Positions 43,025 to 52,739 are shown, counted from the first letter of the stretch. The stretch: DNA of 64,000 bases from an uncultured Prevotella sp. (GCA_900540375.1 UQFS01000018.1:1-64000), one strand, 5' to 3'. A program made the numbers and translations. The notes: generated by a model not told the origin, from the sequence alone.

Positions 43025-44785
43025 ATGAATATGAGAAAGAATCTATTCTTGACATTTGCGCTCATGAGTGCCTTCACCCTGAGCATGACGGGTGCTTCCG
43101 CAGGCAATGTCAACTACGGAAGGCCTGTCAGGCAAGTAGCCATACAGCGGGTGGAGTCAATGCCCGACCTGCCCGAAAGCTACCGCATGATAGACTGGAA
43201 GACCAAGACCCGCGGCTTCGATGCCTACGTCTTCAATTGGCACAACGATGGGAAGCTCGGTCCCTTCATCTGGCTCGATGACCATCGCCGCAACATCAAT
43301 CAGACCACCTTTGGCTTCTACACAGCAGTGGCTGACGTGCGCCAGGGTCCCAACCACAACAATGGCGAGTTCCACGAGGCACTGACCTCACTCTGTGCCA
43401 TCCTGGGGGCTGGGCTTGTGGGCATAGATAAGACGAGCCAGGACGGCTACAACTATGTGAAGATGGTGCAGAACTATTTCAACCGGGACAATGGTTGGAA
43501 CATCATGATGAACAACACCAATCCGCAGGTGGCCAATCTCGGTGGAGGCTATGGACGCGACTGGTGGTACGACGTGCTGCCCAACGCACTCTACTATGCG
43601 GTGAGCGACGTCTTCCCCGGTGTGAGCGGGGCCGACAGCATCATGCACTGCATCGCCGAACAGTTTACCAAGGCCGACTCGGTGCTCAACGGCAACTATG
43701 ACTACTCCTATTTTGACTATGGCAAGATGCGTGGCGGTCGCAGTCAGATACCTTTCCAGCAGGATGCCGCCGGCGGACATGCCTATGTGCTGCTCTGCGC
43801 TTACCACAAGTTTGGCGACCCGCGTTACCTGCTCCACAGCGAGCGTGCCATTGAGGCGCTGCTCTCACAAAAGGAGAGCCGCTTCTATGAGGCCCTGCTT
43901 CCCCTGGGAGCTTATACGGCAGCTTACCTCAACGGCACCCATGGCAAGCACTACGATGTGGGCAAACTGCTCGACTGGGTCTTCGACGGTTGCAAGAGTC
44001 CGACGGGGCGTACCGGCTGGGGCATCATCACCGGCAAGTGGGGGAACTATGATGTCAGCGGGCTCCAGGGCAGCACCACCGACAATGGCGGCTACGCCTT
44101 CCTGATGAACAGCATCAAGCCCCTTTGGCCCTTTGTGCCCCTGGTGAAGTATGCGCCACAATACGCCGCTGCCATCGGCAAGTGGGCTCTCAACGACGCC
44201 AGCGCCTGCAGGCTGTTCTTCCCTGGCTACATCGACGAGAGCAACCAGTGGGCAGCTGAGTACAAGGACATCACCCACAATCAAATAGCCTACGAGGGCC
44301 TGCGCAAGGCCGACGACTATGGCATGCATTGGCTTCTAGGTGTGTCGCCTGTGGCCATTGGCGACGGGTCCAAATGGATAGCCGGCAATCCCACGCTCAG
44401 CATGTTCAGCGTCTACAGCACCGCACCCATTGGCATCCTCGGCGGCATTGTCGACACGACTGACGTGAGAGGCATTCTCCGCCTCGACTGCAATGCCACC
44501 GACTTCTATGCCCCGCGCCCCTACCCCACCTATCTGGTCTATAATCCTTATGCAGTGGACAAGTCCATCACCTGGAAGGGCAAAGGCACGTGTGACCTCT
44601 TTGATGTGGTGGCCAAGGAGTATGTGGCACGAGGCTTGCGTCGCGGCCAGCGCATCAGCATCCCCGCCAAAGGCGCACGCCTCATCTATGAGCTGCCCGC
44701 AGGCACAAGAATCAGCAAGAAGGGTGGCCGCATCATCGCCGGCAAGGGCAATGTCATTCTATACGGCCCAGGCTCCAGAAAGTAA
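43025..44785 (+). CDS. Secreted protein of unknown function in PUL, possible glycoside hydrolase
   Basis: A 586-residue exported protein that I cannot place in a known CAZy family. It has a Sec signal (MNMRKNLFLTFALMSAFTLS, then MTGASA; start at 43025 or 43031) and a soluble body rich in Trp, Tyr and His. Helical, pairwise repeating segments with conserved-looking acidic residues suggest an alpha/alpha-toroid: FHEALTSLCAILGAGLVGID, YVLLCAYHKFGDPRYLLHSERAIEALL cut into helices, and LLDWVFDGC. A strand-rich C-terminus of about 90 residues (YLVYNPYAVDKSITWKGKG) resembles a beta-sandwich end. No endo-acting enzyme is otherwise visible in this locus, so this is the best candidate for the polymer- or oligomer-cutting step. 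It has no lipobox and is likely periplasmic. Confidence 0.8.
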   Translation: MNMRKNLFLTFALMSAFTLSMTGASAGNVNYGRPVRQVAIQRVESMPDLPESYRMIDWKTKTRGFDAYVFNWHNDGKLGPFIWLDDHRRNINQTTFGFYTAVADVRQGPNHNNGEFHEALTSLCAILGAGLVGIDKTSQDGYNYVKMVQNYFNRDNGWNIMMNNTNPQVANLGGGYGRDWWYDVLPNALYYAVSDVFPGVSGADSIMHCIAEQFTKADSVLNGNYDYSYFDYGKMRGGRSQIPFQQDAAGGHAYVLLCAYHKFGDPRYLLHSERAIEALLSQKESRFYEALLPLGAYTAAYLNGTHGKHYDVGKLLDWVFDGCKSPTGRTGWGIITGKWGNYDVSGLQGSTTDNGGYAFLMNSIKPLWPFVPLVKYAPQYAAAIGKWALNDASACRLFFPGYIDESNQWAAEYKDITHNQIAYEGLRKADDYGMHWLLGVSPVAIGDGSKWIAGNPTLSMFSVYSTAPIGILGGIVDTTDVRGILRLDCNATDFYAPRPYPTYLVYNPYAVDKSITWKGKGTCDLFDVVAKEYVARGLRRGQRISIPAKGARLIYELPAGTRISKKGGRIIAGKGNVILYGPGSRK

Positions 44786-44823
44786 ATAATAGCAATAGAA
44801 AATCCTAATAAACACCAACCAAT

Positions 44824-47800
44824 ATGCAAAAGAAAGTCATTACAATGGCACTCGCCCTTGGCATCTCGGCTACAGCCTTTGCCCAGTCGGGTAAGACCAT
44901 CAGCGGCACTGTCTACGATGGTAGCACGGGAGAGCCCCTCATCGGCGCTACAGTGCGTGAGGCCGGTACGTCAAACGGCACCGTGACCGATGCCGACGGG
45001 CACTTCCAGCTCAGTGTCAGCTCCAATCAGATCACAGTCTCTTATGTGGGTTACGAGACCTCGCAGGTCAAGACGGCCAAGGCCGGCAACTACGAGGTGA
45101 GGCTGGCTGCCGACAACACCATCAACGAGGTGGTGGTCGTGGGCTATGGCACCCAGCGCAAGAGTGACCTCACCGGCTCACTGGCCTCGGTCAGCTCCAA
45201 GGACTTCAAGGACTATGCCACGTCCAATGTGTCCAACCTCATTGCCGACAAGGCCGCCGGTGTGTATGTCTCCACGGCCTCGGGCCAGCCGGGTGAGGAT
45301 GCCGTGGTGCGTGTCCGCGGCTTGGGAACAGTCAATGACAACAGCCCGCTCTATGTGGTCGACGGGCAGTTTATGGACAACATCAGCTCCATCAACCCGG
45401 CCGACATTGACCGCATAGAGGTGCTCAAGGACGCTTCGGCCACCGCCATCTATGGATCACGCGGTTCCAACGGTGTCATCCTCATCACCACCAAGGGCGG
45501 ACTGAGTGGCCAGACCTCGGTCACCCTGGACGCCTCCGTGGGATGGAGAAGCAGCTACAAGGCTCTGGACATGATGAACAGCAAGCAATATTACGAGTTC
45601 ATCACCACCGCCTATGCTAATGAGCCCAGCTTTGACAAGCAGAAATTCACCAATCAGTACAACAAGGCCTATGACACCAACTGGTGGGATGAGGTGACCC
45701 GTGCGGCATTCAACCAGAACTACAACCTCAGCGTGCGCACCGGAACCGACAAGTCGCGCACGGCACTGAGCCTGGGCTATGTGGACGAGGAGGGCTCGCT
45801 CATCTGCACTGACTTCAGCCGAATCACCGCACGCCTCAATCAGGAGTACGACATCAACAAGTACATCACCGTGGGCGCCACTATCAACATAGCCAGCATG
45901 AAGAAAAAGGACGCCAGCGCACTGGCGCAATTCGACCAGATACAAAAGGCCGACCCCTTCACGCCTGTCATCAACCCGCTCGTCCAGCCCGGATCGGAAA
46001 ACTATGAGTACAACAAGTATGCGCCCACCGAGTGGTCGTGGGACCCCAATCCCGTCTCGCGGCTCAAGCTCATCGACTCGCGCCACAACTACTTCAATGC
46101 CTTTGGCAACGTGTTTGCACAGGTCAATCTCACTCGTGACCTGCACTACCGCTTCCAGTTCAGCTTTGAGCACGACAACGACACCTACAAGTCGTTCACG
46201 CCCGTCTACACCTCCATATTCTCCGATGACAACCTGGCCAACATGCAGAGCAAGTCGAACACTTACACGCAGTTTACCAACAACACCAGCTGGGTGAAGA
46301 ACTACATGGTGGAGAACCGGCTCAACTACACACACGACTTCGGCAAGCACCATCTCGACGTCATGGGGGCCATCACCTATGAGAAAAACAACAGCGAGGG
46401 CATCAACGCCTACAAGCACACGGCCATTGGCAACGATGAGGCCTACCGCGTGCTCGACGCCCAGACACTGGGCGACCGCACCTCTGGCGGGCGCACGCAG
46501 ACATCCATGATGTCCTATCTCGGCCGCGTCAACTATGCCTACGCCGACCGCTATCTGGCCACGGTCAACTTCCGTGCCGACGGATCCTCACGCTTCGCCA
46601 AGCACAACCGCTGGGGCTACTTCCCCTCCTTCTCTCTGGGATGGCGCATCAGCTCTGAGCCCTTCTTCCAGAAGTCGGCTCTCACCTCTTGGGTCGACAA
46701 TCTGAAGCTTAGGGCCGGATGGGGACAGAACGGCAACCAGCGCATCGACGCGCAGGCACCCCTGACGCTCATCGCCACCGACGCTGAGAAGAAGTGGTGG
46801 TTTGGCCACGGATTCGTCACCGGATACGTACCTTCCTATCAGGGTAATTCTGACATCAAATGGGAAACATCCGAGCAGACCAACATCGGACTTGACATGA
46901 CCCTCCTGCACAACACCCTTGACATGAGCTTCGACTACTACATCAAGAAGACCAAGGACATGCTGCTGCAGAATCCCGTGCCCTCCTTTGGCGGCTATCC
47001 CAATAGCCCCTTTGTCAACGCCGGTGACGTGCGCAACAACGGTTTCGAGTTTGTGGCCAACTACCACAACCATGCGGGCGACTTCAACTACCACGCCAGC
47101 ATCAACCTCTCCACCTACAAGACCAAGGTGACACGGCTCACCCAGGACTATCTCACGGGAGCTGTCAGCCGCATCTATGTGGGAGGACCCATGGGCCGCT
47201 TCTGGGGCTACAAGCAGATTGGCATCTTCCAGAGCCAGGAGGAGATAGACAATTATGTGGACGCCGACGGCGTGAAGTACCAGCCCAATGCCCATCCGGG
47301 CGACTTCAAGTTTGCCAAGCTGGGCGACGACAAGGGTGAAATCAACGATGAGGAGGACCGTACATTCATCGGCGACCCCAACCCCGACCTCATCTATGGC
47401 TTCAATCTCGGATTCGAATGGAAGGGCTTCGACTTCAGCGCCGCCTTCCAGGGCACGCTCGGCAACGACATCTACAATGTGGACAAAGGTACACTCTCGG
47501 TGCCCGGCACGCAGAACGCCCTCGCCGACGCACTGACCAAGGCCTGGAGACAGGAAGGTGACACCGGTGCCAAGTGGCCCCGCATCACCACCAACAACGA
47601 CAACAACAACTGGCGCGTGTCCTCGTTCATGGTCGAGGACGGCTCCTACCTGCGTCTTCAAAACTTCCAGGTGGGCTACACCCTCCCCATGAGCCTCATG
47701 GCCAAGCTGCGCTATGTCAAGACGGCGCGTCTCTACTTCTCGGCCCAGAACCTCTTCACCATCACGGGCTACAGCGGCCTCGACCCAGACCTGGGTACCA

Positions 47801-47883
47801 CCAGCGCTCTTAACCTCGGCTATGACAACGTGCGCTATCCATCATCAAGGACATTTATGTTTGGTGTCAATCTAACTTTCTAA
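44824..47883 (+). CDS. susC: SusC-type TonB-dependent outer-membrane transporter
   Basis: This 1019-residue protein has a signal peptide, a carboxypeptidase-like domain (about 25-105, GTVYDGSTGEPLIGATVREA), the TonB-box/plug region (EVVVVGYGTQRKSDLTGSLA, VRVRGLGTVNDNSPLYVVDG, IEVLKDASATAIYGSRGSNG) and a large C-terminal barrel that ends in Phe. There is no STN domain, so it does not signal through an anti-sigma factor. It imports oligosaccharides captured by the SusD protein encoded 16 bases on. The gene is visibly G+C-rich like the rest of the PUL. The substrate is inferred from GH130. Confidence 0.96.
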   Translation: MQKKVITMALALGISATAFAQSGKTISGTVYDGSTGEPLIGATVREAGTSNGTVTDADGHFQLSVSSNQITVSYVGYETSQVKTAKAGNYEVRLAADNTINEVVVVGYGTQRKSDLTGSLASVSSKDFKDYATSNVSNLIADKAAGVYVSTASGQPGEDAVVRVRGLGTVNDNSPLYVVDGQFMDNISSINPADIDRIEVLKDASATAIYGSRGSNGVILITTKGGLSGQTSVTLDASVGWRSSYKALDMMNSKQYYEFITTAYANEPSFDKQKFTNQYNKAYDTNWWDEVTRAAFNQNYNLSVRTGTDKSRTALSLGYVDEEGSLICTDFSRITARLNQEYDINKYITVGATINIASMKKKDASALAQFDQIQKADPFTPVINPLVQPGSENYEYNKYAPTEWSWDPNPVSRLKLIDSRHNYFNAFGNVFAQVNLTRDLHYRFQFSFEHDNDTYKSFTPVYTSIFSDDNLANMQSKSNTYTQFTNNTSWVKNYMVENRLNYTHDFGKHHLDVMGAITYEKNNSEGINAYKHTAIGNDEAYRVLDAQTLGDRTSGGRTQTSMMSYLGRVNYAYADRYLATVNFRADGSSRFAKHNRWGYFPSFSLGWRISSEPFFQKSALTSWVDNLKLRAGWGQNGNQRIDAQAPLTLIATDAEKKWWFGHGFVTGYVPSYQGNSDIKWETSEQTNIGLDMTLLHNTLDMSFDYYIKKTKDMLLQNPVPSFGGYPNSPFVNAGDVRNNGFEFVANYHNHAGDFNYHASINLSTYKTKVTRLTQDYLTGAVSRIYVGGPMGRFWGYKQIGIFQSQEEIDNYVDADGVKYQPNAHPGDFKFAKLGDDKGEINDEEDRTFIGDPNPDLIYGFNLGFEWKGFDFSAAFQGTLGNDIYNVDKGTLSVPGTQNALADALTKAWRQEGDTGAKWPRITTNNDNNNWRVSSFMVEDGSYLRLQNFQVGYTLPMSLMAKLRYVKTARLYFSAQNLFTITGYSGLDPDLGTTSALNLGYDNVRYPSSRTFMFGVNLTF

Positions 47884-47899
47884 ACATCGTAGGAACATT

Positions 47900-49459
47900 A
47901 TGAAAAAGACAATATTAGGCCTCACTCTCCTCCTGGGAGGACTCACACTTACCAGCTGCAACCTGGATGAGCCCACCTATGGGCAGACCACAAACGACAG
48001 CTTCTACAAGACTCAGACTGAAGTGCTGGGAGCCCTGACAGGCGCCTACCTTCAGCTGCGTACCACATGGAACGAGTACGCCCTCAACTTCTACTTCGTC
48101 GGCGACTGCTCCACCGACGACGCCCTCAAGGGCGGCGGCAGCGACGGCGACCGTGCCGAGGTGCAGGAGCTGGCCAATTTCACCACCAGCACCACCAATG
48201 GTGAGGTGGGCCGCCGATGGGAGATTCTCTACCGGCTTGTCAACCGCTGCAACGAGGTCATCCACTATGCACCCGGCGCCCAGGGCGACGCTACCACGCT
48301 GACACGCTACGCCAATGAGGCCAAGGCCCTGCGCGCCTTCGTCTACTATGAGCTGGTGACCACCTTCGGCGACGTGCCTCTGCTCACCGAGCCCATGACG
48401 CCCGAGCAGATTCTTGCCACGCCGCGCACCCCGGCCGACAGCGTGTGGGCACAGATCATAAGTGACTGCACCGACGCCGAGGCGCTCCCCGCCAAGGGCC
48501 AAGACAGCGCCGACGAGCAGTATCATGTCACACGGGGCTTCGCCAAGGCCATGCTGGCCAAGAGCTATATGTTCCGCCAGGACTACGTCGATGCCGAGAA
48601 GGTGCTCCACGAGATTATCGAGGTGGACAAGGACTATGCCCTGCTGCCCGACTACGGGCTCAACTGGACGCCGGCCTACGAGAACAGCAGCGAGTCGGTC
48701 TTTGAGATTCCCAACAAGATGGATCCCAACACCCCCACGCTGGCCACGGGCACCAACGTGCCCCACTACTTCACCAGCCGCACCGACGCACAGTACCAGG
48801 GTTATGGATTCCACGTGCCCACCAAGGACCTCCACGCCGCCTTCGACGCTGACGACCCCCGTCAGACCTACGTCTTCACACAGACGGGCGACCACTACAT
48901 CGGTGATGCCTACGACCAGGACAACAGTCAGTCGGCCACAGGCTACAACGACTACAAGTTGACGGTACCGCAAGTGGAGAAGCAGGGCTACGACTGCTGG
49001 ATGATACCCTACAACATCCGCATCATCCGCTACTCTGACCTCCTGTTGCTTTATGCCGAGGCCCTCAACGAGAATGGCAAGAGCGCCCAGGCTCTCACCT
49101 ATCTCAACATGGTGCGCCGCCGCGCTCGCAACACCAACCCCATGGACCCACGCAAGGACAAGCAGGCCTACGTGCCCGTCGTGACAGTCACAACCCTGCC
49201 CGACATCACCACCACCAACCAGGACGAGCTCAGACAGAACATCTGGCATGAGCGCCGCGTGGAGCTGGCCATGGAGGGCTGGCGACGCGACGACCTGATG
49301 AGACAGAAGCGATTCGGACAAGTTATGCGGGAGTATGCCAAGAAATATAATGTGGAGAAAGGCGTCAAGTTTAACGACAACCGTGACTATCTGCTCCCCA
49401 TCCCGCAGAGCGAGATAGACAAGAGCAACGGCATGCTCAAGCAGAATCCCGGGTACTAA
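47900..49459 (+). CDS. susD: SusD/RagB-type surface glycan-binding lipoprotein
   Basis: A 519-residue lipoprotein (MKKTILGLTLLLGGLTLTSC, lipobox Cys20). It has the SusD/RagB fold: TPR-like helices in the N-terminal half (ILYRLVNRCNEVIHYA, YANEAKALRAFVYYELVTTFGDVPLL) and the C-terminal family motif (LRQNIWHERRVELAMEGWRRDDLMR, then YLLPIPQSEIDKSNGMLKQNPGY). It forms the lid on SusC and binds the glycan at the cell surface. It is the last gene of the PUL and is followed by a terminator. The ligand is not known. Confidence 0.95.
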   Translation: MKKTILGLTLLLGGLTLTSCNLDEPTYGQTTNDSFYKTQTEVLGALTGAYLQLRTTWNEYALNFYFVGDCSTDDALKGGGSDGDRAEVQELANFTTSTTNGEVGRRWEILYRLVNRCNEVIHYAPGAQGDATTLTRYANEAKALRAFVYYELVTTFGDVPLLTEPMTPEQILATPRTPADSVWAQIISDCTDAEALPAKGQDSADEQYHVTRGFAKAMLAKSYMFRQDYVDAEKVLHEIIEVDKDYALLPDYGLNWTPAYENSSESVFEIPNKMDPNTPTLATGTNVPHYFTSRTDAQYQGYGFHVPTKDLHAAFDADDPRQTYVFTQTGDHYIGDAYDQDNSQSATGYNDYKLTVPQVEKQGYDCWMIPYNIRIIRYSDLLLLYAEALNENGKSAQALTYLNMVRRRARNTNPMDPRKDKQAYVPVVTVTTLPDITTTNQDELRQNIWHERRVELAMEGWRRDDLMRQKRFGQVMREYAKKYNVEKGVKFNDNRDYLLPIPQSEIDKSNGMLKQNPGY

Positions 49460-49500
49460 ATAGACCATCTTAGGGTGAAGTGTTCAGGATAACAGTCAAG

Positions 49501-49535
49501 GACGGGGAAGGCCGGCAAGGTCTTCCCCGTTCCAT
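49501..49535 (+). terminator. Terminator of the PUL operon
   Basis: A 9-bp stem (ACGGGGAAG at 49502-49510 with CTTCCCCGT at 49522-49530) is followed by TTCCATTTTT, 42 bases after susD. Confidence 0.78.
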
Positions 49536-49700
49536 TTTTCCACCGGCCTATTTTACCGGATGGCCCCTATTTTTTTATTCTCTTTTTGCCGGATTCTGAA
49601 TTATTTAGCTTATCTTTGCGTCCAGATATATTAGTGAGAATATTTTTTCCTTTTTCTGATATTTAACGCTCACGGAAAGAGTATTTTAAAGAAAAAGCAG

Positions 49701-49708
49701 TAACTTTG
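49701..49708 (+). promoter_or_regulatory. Promoter -7 box of glyS
   Basis: TAACTTTG followed by CA matches TAnnTTTG, 35 bases before the glyS ATG. Confidence 0.72.
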
Positions 49709-49743
49709 CAGGAAAGTATTATTTATTAGAACGTTAAAGAATC

Positions 49744-51306
49744 ATGGCACAAGAAGATGTATTCAAGAAGATTGTGAGTCATTGCAAGGAATATGGTTTC
49801 GTATTCCCCAGTTCAGACATTTATCCTGACGGACTCGCAGCCGTCTATGATTACGGACCAAACGGTGTAGAACTGAAAAACAATATCAAGAAGTACTGGT
49901 GGGACAGCATGGTGCTTCTTCACAATAATATCGTGGGCATTGACGCTGCCATCTTCATGAACCCGACCGTATGGAAGGCCAGTGGTCACGTCGACGCTTT
50001 CAACGACCCCCTCATCGACAACCGCGACTCGAAGAAGCGCTATCGTGCCGATGTGCTCATCGAGGATCAGATCGCCAAGTACGACGAGAAGATCGACAAG
50101 GAGGTGAAGAAAGCCGCCAAGAAGTTCGGTGATGCCTTCGACGAGAAGAAGTTCCGTGAGACCAATCCCCGTGTCCTTGAGCATCAGAAGAAGCGCGACG
50201 ACCTCCATGCCCGCTACACCGAGGCCATGCAGGGACCCAACCTTGAGGAGCTCAAGCAGATCATCCTCGACGAGGGTATCGTAGATCCTATCAGCGGTAC
50301 GAAGAACTGGACCGACGTGCGTCAGTTCAACCTGATGTTCTCTACTGAGTTCGGTTCCACAGCCGGTGCCACGAGCAAGGTCTATCTCCGTCCGGAGACC
50401 GCCCAGGGTATCTTTGTCAACTTCCTCAATGTGCAGAAGACCACCCGTCAGAAGTTGCCGTTTGGTATCGCACAGATCGGTAAGGCCTTCCGTAACGAGA
50501 TCGTTGCCCGTCAGTTTGTCTTCCGTATGCGTGAGTTCGAGCAGATGGAGATGCAGTTCTTCTGCCAGCCCGGCACTGAGATGAAGTGGTTTGAATATTG
50601 GAAGAAAGCCCGTCTGGCCTGGCATGAGGCGCTGGGTATGGGCAACGATAACTACCGTTACCACGACCACGAGAAGCTCGCCTTCTACGCCAATGCAGCC
50701 ACCGACATCGAGTTCAAGATGCCGTTCGGCTTCAAGGAGGTCGAGGGTATCCACAGCCGTACCAACTACGACTTGAGCCAGCACGAGAAATACAGCGGCA
50801 CCAAGATGCGCTACTTCGATCCTGACACCAACGAGAGCTACGTGCCCTACGACGTGGAGACCTCCATCGGTGTCGACCGTATGTTCCTCAGCGTCATGTG
50901 CCACTCTTATGAGGAGGAGAAGCTCGAGAACGGTTCCAGCCGCGTCGTCCTGCACCTGCCGGAGGCTCTGGCTCCGATCAAGTGCGCCGTGTTGCCGCTG
51001 GTCAATAAGGACGGACTGCCCGAGAAGGCACAGGAGATTGTCAACGACCTGAAGTTCCACTTCACCACACATATCGAGGCCAAGGACTCCATCGGCAAGC
51101 GCTATCGCCGCCAGGACGCCATCGGTACACCGTTCTGCGTCACCGTTGACGGACAGACCCTGGAAGACAACACCGTCACGCTGCGCTATCGCGACTCGAT
51201 GAAGCAGGAGCGTGTGCCCGTGGAGAAGCTGCGCGAGATCATCGAGGACCGCGTGAGTATCACCAGCGTGCTGAAGAAACTCAGCAAGGAGATTGAAAAC
51301 CTGTAA
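49744..51306 (+). CDS. glyS: Glycyl-tRNA synthetase (eukaryote-like, single-chain)
   Basis: A 520-residue class II synthetase that charges tRNA-Gly. It is the homodimeric eukaryote/archaea-like type, usual in Bacteroidetes, not the alpha2-beta2 type. The N-terminus VFPSSDIYPDGLAAVYDYGP begins the catalytic domain. Motif 2 is seen around FRNEIVARQFVFRMREFEQME and motif 3 around SIGVDRMFLSVM. The C-terminal anticodon-binding domain holds PIKCAVLPLVNKDGLPEKAQ. It stands alone with its own promoter, directly after the PUL, and its composition returns to that of the core genome. Confidence 0.95.
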   Translation: MAQEDVFKKIVSHCKEYGFVFPSSDIYPDGLAAVYDYGPNGVELKNNIKKYWWDSMVLLHNNIVGIDAAIFMNPTVWKASGHVDAFNDPLIDNRDSKKRYRADVLIEDQIAKYDEKIDKEVKKAAKKFGDAFDEKKFRETNPRVLEHQKKRDDLHARYTEAMQGPNLEELKQIILDEGIVDPISGTKNWTDVRQFNLMFSTEFGSTAGATSKVYLRPETAQGIFVNFLNVQKTTRQKLPFGIAQIGKAFRNEIVARQFVFRMREFEQMEMQFFCQPGTEMKWFEYWKKARLAWHEALGMGNDNYRYHDHEKLAFYANAATDIEFKMPFGFKEVEGIHSRTNYDLSQHEKYSGTKMRYFDPDTNESYVPYDVETSIGVDRMFLSVMCHSYEEEKLENGSSRVVLHLPEALAPIKCAVLPLVNKDGLPEKAQEIVNDLKFHFTTHIEAKDSIGKRYRRQDAIGTPFCVTVDGQTLEDNTVTLRYRDSMKQERVPVEKLREIIEDRVSITSVLKKLSKEIENL

Positions 51307-51365
51307 TCAGGTCAAGTCGGACATGTAAAAGGGAATAGTAGAAGATAGACAGTTTTTTATTATAG

Positions 51366-52010
51366 ATGAATACGAAACGCAAAATGATGGGTGTAGTAAA
51401 AAGTATGGTAAGATGTTTACCTTTTTACCTTTTTGCTTTTTTACTTTTATCGGCCTGTTCGGAGAATGACGACAATAGTTCGGAGTTTGACGATTGGCAG
51501 AGCAAGAACACAACCTACTGGAATGCGATCTACGCCAAGGCGCAGGACAGCGTCAAGGCTGGCAATACCAATTGGAAGATTATCAAGAAATGGAGTCTGG
51601 AAGACGCTTTGCAGTCTAAGAGCACTGATTTCATCATCGTCCACGTCAAAGAGAAGGGCACCGGTACGGTCTGTCCCATCTATACCGACACAGTTCGGGC
51701 GCATTATACCGGTCGGTTGATTCCCTCCGCAAGCTACCCCGACGGTTATCAGTTCGACTCTTCCCTGGGACATGCAATTTCCATGGATGAGGCCACACCG
51801 ACGAAGTTGGCTGTCAGCAAGGTTGTTGACGGATTTTCCACGGCTTTGCAAAACATGCATGTCGGTGACCGCTGGGAGGTATACATCCCTTATACCCTTG
51901 GCTACGGCGAGACGGCACAGAGTGCGATTCCTGCCTATTCCACGCTGATCTTCGACATTAAATTGGCAGCCATCTATCCCAAGGGACAGAAAGTCCCGGA
52001 TTGGAAGTAA
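51366..52010 (+). CDS. FKBP-type peptidyl-prolyl isomerase lipoprotein
   Basis: A 214-residue exported lipoprotein. The signal ends LPFYLFAFLLLSAC with the lipobox Cys at about 31. The C-terminal domain (about 100-205) shows the FKBP fold: YTDTVRAHYTGRL, FDSSLGHAISM, VVDGFSTALQNMHVGDRWEVYIP, LGYGETAQSAIPAYSTLIFDIKL. It catalyses proline isomerisation during folding in the periplasm or at the outer membrane. The longer N-terminal region (about 35-95) has no known domain. Start choice is somewhat uncertain, because several Met codons lie within the first 15 residues. Confidence 0.88.
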   Translation: MNTKRKMMGVVKSMVRCLPFYLFAFLLLSACSENDDNSSEFDDWQSKNTTYWNAIYAKAQDSVKAGNTNWKIIKKWSLEDALQSKSTDFIIVHVKEKGTGTVCPIYTDTVRAHYTGRLIPSASYPDGYQFDSSLGHAISMDEATPTKLAVSKVVDGFSTALQNMHVGDRWEVYIPYTLGYGETAQSAIPAYSTLIFDIKLAAIYPKGQKVPDWK

Positions 52011-52030
52011 GCCGAAAGCATATCTTTAGG

Positions 52031-52119
52031 GCCATGCCCCGAAGCATTTCTCGACCGTCCTATATTATTATATATAAGGTGCAGGGCATAGAGAAGAGCT
52101 TCGGGGCATGGTCTTTTTT
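52031..52119 (+). terminator. Long hairpin terminator after the FKBP gene
   Basis: A 15-bp stem (GCCATGCCCCGAAGC at 52031-52045 with GCTTCGGGGCATGGT at 52098-52112) encloses a 52-base loop and is followed by seven T. An inner TTCTC/GAGAA pairing and an AT-rich palindromic stretch lie in the loop. The loop is longer than in the other terminators here. Confidence 0.75.
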
Positions 52120-52320
52120 TGTTGTTGTAAGCCCTTTCTGCTGCCTTTCTATGGTTGTTTTCGCGTCGTGGTCGTCGGTTGTTGCTGTGCAAACGATTGC
52201 TCGGCGTTTCAGTACTGAAAAGCTATTGTGTGCGCACACACTTTATTGACATAGGTCAAAAACCCCCTCTTTTTGCATAAAAACAATGGTAGAATCGTTG
52301 CGGCTTTGCAAAAATCATCC

Positions 52321-52328
52321 TATCTTTG
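52321..52328 (+). promoter_or_regulatory. Promoter -7 box of the purine-rich leader
   Basis: TATCTTTG followed by CA, with TTG at 52298 twenty bases upstream, is a full match to the Bacteroidetes promoter. Nothing coding follows for 400 bases. Confidence 0.75.
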
Positions 52329-52332
52329 CAGT

Positions 52333-52739
52333 GTCAAAAGGAAAAAGAATGTCCGCAAGGCCATCAAGAGATATTTGAAAAGTTGAGAGAAATATACAAG
52401 GTAATAAGTTTGTCGGGATACGACGTTAGCAGAAAAAGTAGAGAGAACGCAGGTAGAAGATGATCCAGGACAACAGATAGAAGATGATTCAGGATATACG
52501 GATAGGTAGAAGATTGGTTCTGGGAAAGGTAAGAAGAAAGATGGATTCAGGAAACGTGATAGGTGTTAGTAACAGAGAAAGGTATTAGTAGAGTAGGGTA
52601 TTAGTGAAAGAAGAATAGGTGTTAGTAAGACAGAAGAAGGTAAGGTAGATGTTCCTCAGGTAGAGAAGAAAGATAGAAGAAGTAAGGATGACAGACAGGA
52701 TGACACGATTCAGGATGACGATGAAGAAAAGGTAAAAGA
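52333..52739 (+). ncRNA. Purine-rich repetitive leader, likely untranslated
   Basis: About 400 bases downstream of a good promoter are strongly enriched in A and G and poor in C, and all frames are broken by stops. Two repeat families are visible. GGTRTTAGTRR occurs at 52562, 52581, 52597 and 52618. A GAAGATGATYCAGGA-like unit occurs at about 52455 and 52480, with weaker copies near 52508 and 52536 and a partial one near 52706. The stretch ends at the ATG of a 44-codon frame. It looks like a long 5' leader or a small RNA. I recognise no Rfam-type family in it, and its purine bias predicts little stable structure. Confidence 0.5.

Noticed and set aside
47915..49468. 517-codon open frame antisense to susD
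   Set aside because: It lies opposite the unambiguous SusD gene in a G+C-rich stretch where stop codons are rare. It has low complexity (Val/Gly/Leu) and no start or promoter.
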